This document shows positions 57,616 through 64,000 of a DNA stretch of 64,000 nucleotides, piece after piece. Source of the stretch: Pseudopithomyces maydicus. Taxonomy: Eukaryota; Ascomycota; Dothideomycetes; Pleosporales; Didymosphaeriaceae. The stretch is from assembly GCA_026873275.1 (NCBI GenBank), contig JANTUC010000011.1:806001-870000 (forward strand). The letters run 5' to 3'. Made by a program: the position numbers and the translations under genes. Position 1 is the first letter of the stretch; the number at the start of each line of letters is the position of its first letter. A model generated the notes under the pieces. The model made no database searches. It was given only the letters and a program-made list of their open reading frames with translations, and was not told where the DNA came from.

Positions 57616-58874
57616 ATGAAGAGAAAAAGATGTCTCGATCTGGCGCCTGCAGGTGTGAGCCCAAAGGCTGTCAGGCAATGTAAAGGGCAGTCACAGCATA
57701 TAACTAATGTCCATGGATCGTGTACCCTACTACATGTTCTTGAGCAGTACGGCTTACTAATATCTATTATCTCGAACTTCGTACCCGAAGACTTGTTCTC
57801 TCTGGCAGCAACGTCCAAAGCCACATACCGCGCCATTTTTTCTGGGCATGCCAGTATCATGAATTTGCTGGGCCAGATGCCCTGTGCTGGCAGAGGTGTA
57901 GCCCTGCGACGCGCCATCCATCGAAGATCATCTGCATCTACAGGCGCCAAATGCATTAATCTCGACATTTGCAGAGCTCGATCTTCTACACCTGGGGTGA
58001 AGTCACACCCTTGCGATGCATGCAGTCACACGACCTGCGACGAGTGCCGCATACATTGTGTATTCAATAGTACTATAGAGCCTACGGAAGACCAGGACGA
58101 GCTACCCACTTACAGCGGCTTTGTTCTTCTCGATCCCATCGATATGGGTATCTTGACCTTCGCACACCTCGGTTATTCGGACTCTACGACAATCACTCCT
58201 TATCATGACCGAGGTTTTTTAGATGGACCTTGGGAATCAGAACACGCTTCTTATCCTGAAGATATCTCCGATATAATCGATTTCCCGATTGGTAGATCGC
58301 CCTTGCGATTGGTGGATAGTTCTACTGCTCGCCACCCTTCATGTGTTATCAAGGCATTTTGGGAGTACACAGAAGGTAAGTTGCCCAAAGCGTTCTGACT
58401 TGATATTTTTCCATACCAAAGTAGCTCTTCCTTTGCTACTTTGCTTGAGCCTGCACATACAGATTTACCTCGACTGGTTAATGTCCCATCCATGAAAAGA
58501 CAGGTGTATTTGGTGCGAACAATGCTTTCCTCTATTCAATTACTTTCAGTAGTCATGCTAATAGCTTCATAGAACGGAAATTGAAGCTGTGTAAACCATG
58601 TTGGAAAAGTCAACAAGTACGGGAAACATGCTGTTGTACCATTCGGCATCGTATTCTCGGTCGATGGCTGTGTCTAGAATGTTTTCAAGAGGAGTGCCAA
58701 GCCATTAGAAATATCAAAAAAGCACCAAATTCGAACACATGTCAGGACGCATGTCCGAACAATACCGACGACACTCCTCTCAACCGCTGCCGCTGTGGCA
58801 GTTCGTTCAAAAATTCATATTTTCGTACCATCTGTCTCTGGTGCAAAGGCGAAGTTCAAGAACCCGGAAGCTAG
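57616..58874 (+). CDS. F-box-like protein with Cys-rich zinc-binding C-terminal region
   Basis: Exons 57616-58375 and 58504-58874 (intron 58376-58503, 128 nt, phase 1) give 376 aa. The start MKRKRCLDLAPAG is the first ATG after which an F-box-like helix set occurs (YGLLISIISNFVPEDLFSLA then ATSKATYRAIF, residues about 50-80). It is followed by CRARSSTPGVKSHPCDACSH and CDECRIHC, four to six Cys in a knuckle pattern. Exon 2 adds LCKPCWKSQQ, TCCCTIRHR, LCLECFQEEC, NRCRCGSSFK and ICLWCKGEV, so a second Cys-rich module is present. Together these suggest an SCF-type adaptor with zinc-stabilised parts, as seen in many fungal F-box proteins, but the partner and target are unknown. Confidence 0.7.
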
Positions 58875-59320
58875 AATAATCTCGATCCAGAACACAGTCA
58901 TGGTAATCGGCCGGCTGTATCGGAAATTTGTACAAGATACAATTGGGAAAACGGTCTCAACCTCTCTATCACCGCTGGACACTGAAGCCAGTTTGGCTTG
59001 GAGTTTTGGTCATATTGTTGGGAACTGTTCTATACCCAGATGTGAATATTTTGCTGCGAAAACAATCTCCCCTCATCTTTAATGTAGGATTACTTGTAAT
59101 ATGAACGATTGGGTGATGTCTTTTTATTTGGTCGTTCTCTGTAAATGTGGGTCTAACCAGTGACGGCGTCGGAGGGGTCGAACGAGCTTCCTTCAACCCA
59201 AAACTTCGTTACCTTCGATGAGCAGCACGATCAACTTTAATTCGAGTTACCTAATTTTCAAAGACTGCGCAATTTATTATTATTCACCATGTGAATTCTG
59301 CTCTCATCCAGTACGCTTAT
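58875..59320. other. convergent spacer
   Basis: It lies between the stops of the F-box-like gene and the CmcJ-like gene. The plus frame 58795-59082 overlaps the end of the former in another frame and is a shadow. Confidence 0.5.
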
Positions 59321-60382
59321 TCACTCCAGCGTGTCGTCCTCATGAAAGACCAAACACCTCACTTCGATGCTTTCTCGACCTTCTTTATCCTCAGTTCCTG
59401 GGACGTCGAATGCTGTATGGGGAACCCGGCGAGCCCTTCCATCCAGCTTAGAATCGAAACATTTGATCAATATTACTTCTTCCGGAGTCAAGTATGACTT
59501 ATAGAACCAGCTACATGTATGAGCGTTCGCTTATACCTGAGGTTTTTAAAGCCCACTCACCGATGCCCAGGATCATGCTTAACAGAATAGGTTTCGCCTT
59601 CCCGGTTTGGATATATCAACTTGGTCACGACAAGACTATCATCGCTCACGCTGTTGGCCTCTGCGACAGCAAGTGGATCACGTTGAACTGTCTTAATGGG
59701 TCGCCAAACGTTGATGATTTGAATGCGATGCTTTAGCAGCTCTTCCGCTTCCTCGGGGAGGTGGTGCGGGACGCGAGACTTTGCTGCAGCATACGACTGG
59801 TCGATGTGCACACGTTGAACAGGGCCGCGGAGACGTTGCAATGAATCAGCCGTCTCTCCGTTGGGAGGCGGACGACGAATGGTGTGGTCGAATATGAATA
59901 TACGAGATGCACCGGTTCTAAGTACGATAAATATCGTCAGTTATCAATTCTTTTCCAGGCGATGATACCTTTATTTCGTAGGTACAAATTCATCGAATAA
60001 GAAAGGCTGGGACTCACGCATCTTTCAGGAGCTGCTCTACCTCAGCATAATACTCTTCCTTGATTTTGTCTTCATCTACAAATTCCTTTTCACGGCTTAC
60101 GTGCTTGTAAAACTGGAATCCATTCTTGTCCAGCGTATATGCATCTTCTTTGCCCCTTGCGTCATGCACCGTGACACTGTGGCTCTCTGGTTCCCGATGG
60201 TAGGTCTCTGGCCTGTCAACATAGGTAGGATGCGGCGGTGAGCCGTCAGCATTAGGTTTCAAGTAGTGAAGAATGGTCTCAACATCTTGGGGTTTGGCTG
60301 TCAAATCATGTGTGACATCTTTGATAATCTGTGGAGAGAATGAAGGAGCCGCTTGGGGTGATTGGACTGCTGCAGTGGCCAT
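59321..60382 (-). CDS. CmcJ/AsaB-like oxidoreductase (GA4-desaturase family)
   Basis: Family members are predicted Fe(II)/2-oxoglutarate-type hydroxylases or desaturases; they occur in cephamycin (CmcJ) and fungal metabolite pathways. Exons 60382-60018, 59917-59561 and 59510-59321 (introns 59918-60017 and 59511-59560) sum to 912 nt, 303 aa, typical for the family. Signatures: TILHYLKPNADGSPP, the segment HVSREKEFVDEDKIK, ATGASRIFIFDHTIRR, VQRVHIDQSYAAAKSRV, RIQIINVWRPIKTVQRDPLA then RWFYKSYLTPEEVILIKCFD, and a C-terminal PHTAFDVPGT. The His in HIDQSY and the His of PHTAF fit the expected metal sites. The ATG at 60382 is preferred over 60406 (MCDREQYNM) because it opens the usual ATAAVQSP leader. 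No synthase gene is adjacent. Confidence 0.87.
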
Positions 60383-60861
60383 ATTGTATTGTTCTCGATC
60401 ACACACAAATAGACGTTGATCAGAGACTGTATATTATGATAGTACAAAGATAGTTGAGGGTGTCTCTGTGCTTATATGTTGCAAGGGCAAGAAGAGCTTC
60501 TGACGTTGGGTTTCTAATCTTCCGAGGTGTTCTGACGTTCCCCGCAAGCACGCAATCCAGTCAACCGATAGGTAATCCTATTTCAAAGCTCCGCAGCATC
60601 CGTCAGTTGGATTTCCAGAAGTGATAGGCTCGTAGTATGTCTTGTGCAGCGCGGTTATCTCGGTTTCTTGATCAGTATCAAGTCGCTGACAAATTGATTA
60701 ATTTATGCTAAACTGAGATCCGAGGACTACATTACGTGCTTGCAGAGGAAAATCATAATTCATCTTCTAGAAAAGCGAAGCTAACTGAAATAATTCTATC
60801 TAAAATCTATCATGTCGAGGTAGGAAATGCTTAAGATGCTTGTGGAATTACTCGTAGATTA
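60383..60861. other. intergenic, promoter of CmcJ-like gene
   Basis: No gene is seen between the CmcJ-like start and the permease stop, both on the minus strand. Confidence 0.5.
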
Positions 60862-62631
60862 TCAGATTTTCCTTGGGACATGTATAAGCGTGGTGACACT
60901 TGTACCATCTTCTAGCACACTCATCTCTTCCTCCAATCGATACCCTTTCCACTTGGGTAAAACTACAGTCCAAATGTACCAGTATACGACGCCGAAGATG
61001 ATGCTGAGTGAATTTAATAAGATCGATCGAATTTGATAACACAAAATAACTCACATGCTAACTCCGACCACAGCGTATGAAGCATACCAGATGCTGCCTG
61101 TAGGTTCTTCCTTTGGCGGGAAGAAGGGTGCGCATAACAGAGCCAGAGACAGAATAATTCTCAGAACAGGGGCTATTGTCCATGCCTTGAATGGTCGCCT
61201 GAGGTCTGGTCGTTTGTATCGGAGCCACAAGAGCCCAATAGAAAGCGCCAAAGCAAATATTGTGCCTGGGTAGCCTTCCACCTCAAGAATAAACGAGTAG
61301 ACTTCATTAGATGGAGGAAGGGCAATAACTAGGAGCGAAGGTACGTAATGAACGATCAGACCGCCCATGGGCGCGTTGAAGGGTTTCGAAGAAGCTAAGA
61401 TTTTGGAGAAAGGCAGAAAACCTTGTCGTGCAATTTCTTGATTGAGGCGGGCCTAGTAATTTTCAGCAAAAGAAGTATTGTTGCTAGAATAATAACCCAC
61501 AAGAGCAAATGTGACGACCATTACATTTCCAGCCCCTGACAAGGCAACGGCCAATGGAAGCGCTGTTTTGCCCCATCTTGGCCCAAAACTCTTTTCAAAA
61601 AATAGGGCAGCAATCAGCTCTTTACTCTGTTGGATCTCTTCTAAAGGTACTACGGTAAAGTAGGCTACATTGACGAGAAGATACAGTATACAGGCCGTGA
61701 CTAAAGCAGTGATTGAGACCGATTTGAGTGTTCGAGTGGGGTTCTTAACTTCGTTGAGAACATTATTAATGTTAGAAAGCCCGGCGTAAGAATAAAAGAC
61801 CTTGAAGAGGGAGGTAGCAATCAATCCCCAGTCCCAATTTGTGTCGTCCCAAAGCTGATCGGCAGCGGGGAAGTGACTTTTGGTGCCATCGGTCCTGTGC
61901 GTTTGGGTGATAACCACGAACAAGCCCACAAACGCCATGAATAGAACGAGACCGACTTTGATCCAGCCTAAAAGGTTTTGTAGCCATATCCCTGTCTGCC
62001 TAAAGCACCCGTGGAGAATGGTGATGGCTGTAAGTAAGCCGATGGCAAGGGTCTTGCGTATGAAGTCGGTGGGTTCGATGTCGAAAGCGAAAAGGGAGTA
62101 TTGGGCAAAAATTATACAATTGCTTGCTGTGAAGCCCAAGAGCACGGCCTGTACAGCTACAAGAGTCGATGCAAGAAATCGAGGCTTGCGGTATGTGAAT
62201 TCGAGATAAACTACGAAAAGCATTGTCAGTTTAGCGGCGAGCTTGGTTATTCAAGGCGACTACTTGCCTTTCTCTCCACCCGACCGAGGCAACATGGTCC
62301 CATATTCAAGTGTGACGGCCAAACTGCAGGCTGCAATGACAGCGCCGAGAATCCACAACGACAGACTCAGGCCTACGCTTCCCACTGATTTAACGATAAC
62401 GCCAGGTGTTGCAAAGATTCCACTCCCGATTACTCGCGAAATGACGATTATGTAGGCACTGGGCCAGCCGATGGTGCGTCCCAATGTAGACGCCTCGGGC
62501 AGGACCTGGTCTTCGACAGCCCGTGTGGCTCCTTGTTCGACGGTACCATACGACTGTTCATCGCTATCTTTGGGTATCGTCGAGCTTTCGGTAAGCGACG
62601 ATGATGGCGCAAGTAGAGGACGTTCTTCCAT
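60862..62631 (-). CDS. Amino-acid permease (LAT/MUP1-like)
   Basis: The gene encodes a twelve-helix amino-acid transporter of the APC superfamily, similar to fungal high-affinity methionine permease MUP1. Exons 62631-62268, 62210-61501, 61452-61055 and 61003-60862 sum to 1614 nt, 537 aa. The N-terminus carries an acidic cytosolic leader (MEERPLLAPSSSLTESSTIP), then helix 1 with VISRVIGSGIFATPGVIVKS, TLEYGTMLPRSGGEK spliced to VYLEFTYRKP, the central FYSYAGLSNINNVLNEVKNP, VTFAL spliced to ARLNQEIARQGFLPF, and ANIVPG-side helices in the last exons. The first intron (62211-62267) has a GC donor (GCAAGT) rather than GT; phase leaves no GT alternative. It lies tandem with the CmcJ-like gene and could supply an amino-acid precursor, which is inference. 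Confidence 0.9.
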
Positions 62632-63711
62632 TATGTCGACTACTATGGTCTATCGTTAGGGCTTGAGGTTTACAAGGTCGTCAGCAAACCAAAGTGACGG
62701 ATCAAAGCGAGAAGTATCTTGATGTGGGACGAGCAAAAAATATGCCATGGGCATGCTTCGCGCAAAGGCGTGCGATAATTGTCAGCAATCATGGCATCAT
62801 CTGGAAGGGACATGTTGTGGATGTGAGATGGGTATGGTAGTGAGACATGTGCGTGTAGCTGATGGTGTTGATTGGCGGTTGCATGTACGTGATACATTTG
62901 GCCTGGCAGCACGCCATTCTAGCCAATGTTGACGCATGGATGCATCCTTCCCGAGCTTGCGTTTCTGCTGCCCGCACCGAGTCGTGGCGGCGTCGCCCAA
63001 GACCTGATGGACGTGACAGGTACCTGGGAAATACTTCCTAGTGCTTAGTATATACATATCAATGGTGCTCTAACTAGATACGTTCAGGACCTGGGTGGGT
63101 ACATGTGCCCGATCCCCGAGGTCAGTATCTAATCACGTGCATGCCAGCACCTGGCGGGCGCCCTCTCGATCACGTGATATCCGCAAAGCCCTGGAGCCCC
63201 CTTGGGTGGATTATTGGAGCCTGCAAGGGATCTGCTTTACACGTAGGTCAAGCATCTCTCGCAACCAAGGCCCTGCATGCATACCTACCTATGTATCTTT
63301 ATACGTATATTCGTATGCTTCTGGAACGACCCACCTGAAGAGAGGCCAATGCTTTGCCGCTGACTTCACCATGACATATATGGACCCACAGTTGGACAGA
63401 TCGCAGACACGGACCTTATTCACCTCCTTAAAAATCTGCATGCAATCCCTATCGGCGACCAGACGCTCGAGAAGGAAGCTCAACGGCCGCTGTGGCTGAG
63501 GACACAGTCTAGCGCAGAATGCATAGTGTAGCGTTAAGCGAGTGAATGAAAGAATCCGGGGACGGCGGGGCCGCGTCGATCCTCTCGCTTTGCATGATGC
63601 GTCAAGTGCGGGGAAGCTCATCCACAGCTCCCCTTAGATAAAGCTCTCATATGCCCCATGCCTCGCAACTAGTCTACCCACCCGTTTGTCCCCTCGTCCT
63701 CCACCACAACT
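62632..63711. other. divergent promoter region, 1.1 kb
   Basis: It separates the permease (minus) from the membrane-protein gene (plus). Frames such as 63105-63338 have no motifs. Palindromic and A/T-rich short words occur, but no defined site is called. Confidence 0.45.
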
Positions 63712-64000
63712 ATGGCCTCCGCGTGGTTTGGAAAGGACAACGCATCGTCACGTCCACCCGACGTCCAAATCCAGCTGGCCGATCGCGAACCAAACAGCTT
63801 CTATCTGCCCAGCTCCAACAAGAGCCCACTACCTCACACACCCCCAGCAGGTTACGTGGATTCCACCCATTCCATACCTCATGTCCAAAATGCCTCGCTT
63901 TTCGACGTTGGCATATTGAAAGACACTCTGGCCCCAAGTCTGGGCCTTCACTCTGGCCTGGCCATAATAGCATGGGGCGCTGCCAACTACACCGGACGTG
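63712..64000 (+). CDS. Membrane protein, C-terminus cut by window edge (possibly DUF1295 family)
   Basis: The frame is open from MASAWFGKDNASSRPP to the last base (96 codons visible). The first 60 residues are polar and look disordered; then ASLFDVGILKDTLAPSLGLH and SGLAIIAWGAANYTGR begin what seems to be a first membrane helix. The phrase VGILKDTLAPSLG resembles the opening of fungal DUF1295 proteins, which are related to sterol and steroid reductases, but the diagnostic C-terminal part is outside the window. A pyrimidine-rich leader with CCACCACAAC precedes the ATG, a good start context. The family is tentative; that a gene starts here is likely. Confidence 0.6.
   Translation, partial: MASAWFGKDNASSRPPDVQIQLADREPNSFYLPSSNKSPLPHTPPAGYVDSTHSIPHVQNASLFDVGILKDTLAPSLGLHSGLAIIAWGAANYTGR

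Noticed and set aside
59494..59736. 80-codon plus-strand frame
   Set aside because: It is antisense to exon 2 of the CmcJ-like gene, whose spliced model is well supported.

Overview
The window reads as filamentous-ascomycete (Pezizomycotina) nuclear DNA, probably Dothideomycetes. Genes are monocistronic on both strands and carry short phase-consistent introns, mostly 45-130 nt, with GT-AG ends and CTAAC-like branch points. The gene content fits this group: fungal ergothioneine synthase, CHO2, GMC oxidase, Zn2Cys6 regulator, CmcJ-like enzyme and small secreted proteins. The genus is not determined. I found no rRNA, tRNA, CRISPR array or prokaryotic operon. Gene models were built by hand: reading frames were joined only where splice sites and codon phase agreed, and most models then sum to a multiple of three.

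Left third (1-24 kb), mainly housekeeping: a partial Cys/His-rich protein (minus); ergothioneine synthase Egt1 (minus, eight exons); a divergent pair of unknown genes (6.3-7.8 kb); phosphatidylethanolamine methyltransferase CHO2 (plus); peroxisomal Lon protease ending in the targeting signal SRL (minus); an LPAELR-type F-box-like protein (minus); a secreted GMC oxidoreductase (minus); an unknown conserved protein (plus); a secreted acidic protein (plus); and a small cysteine-rich secreted protein (minus).

Middle (24-38 kb), accessory in character: an AT-rich gene-free stretch with a decayed pogo/Fot1-like transposase fragment, then a secreted FAD oxidoreductase with a one-base frameshift, a secreted protein with two GH43 modules, a 67-aa secreted peptide, a membrane-bound (MBOAT, wax-synthase type) acyltransferase and a SulP sulfate permease. 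A gene-poor 2.5 kb follows.

Right half (40-64 kb): a conserved fungal protein with three frame breaks, a disordered protein with six tandem repeats, a p24 cargo receptor with an unusual C-terminal extension, and a Myb/SANT protein with one frame break. Then comes a run of sugar transporter, Zn2Cys6 regulator (one frame break), secreted M20 amidohydrolase, F-box/Cys-rich protein, CmcJ-like oxidoreductase and amino-acid permease. It resembles a small catabolic or specialised-metabolism neighbourhood without a backbone synthase. The last gene, a membrane protein, is cut by the right edge.

Two signals stand out. Four otherwise intact genes carry frame breaks, nearly all repaired by one extra base in a short homopolymer, which suggests assembly error but needs checking. 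Two introns use GC-AG rather than GT-AG ends, and both are fixed by reading phase. I saw no clearly new multi-gene system; the best candidates are the 49.7-62.6 kb metabolic neighbourhood and the secreted-protein region beside the transposon relic.
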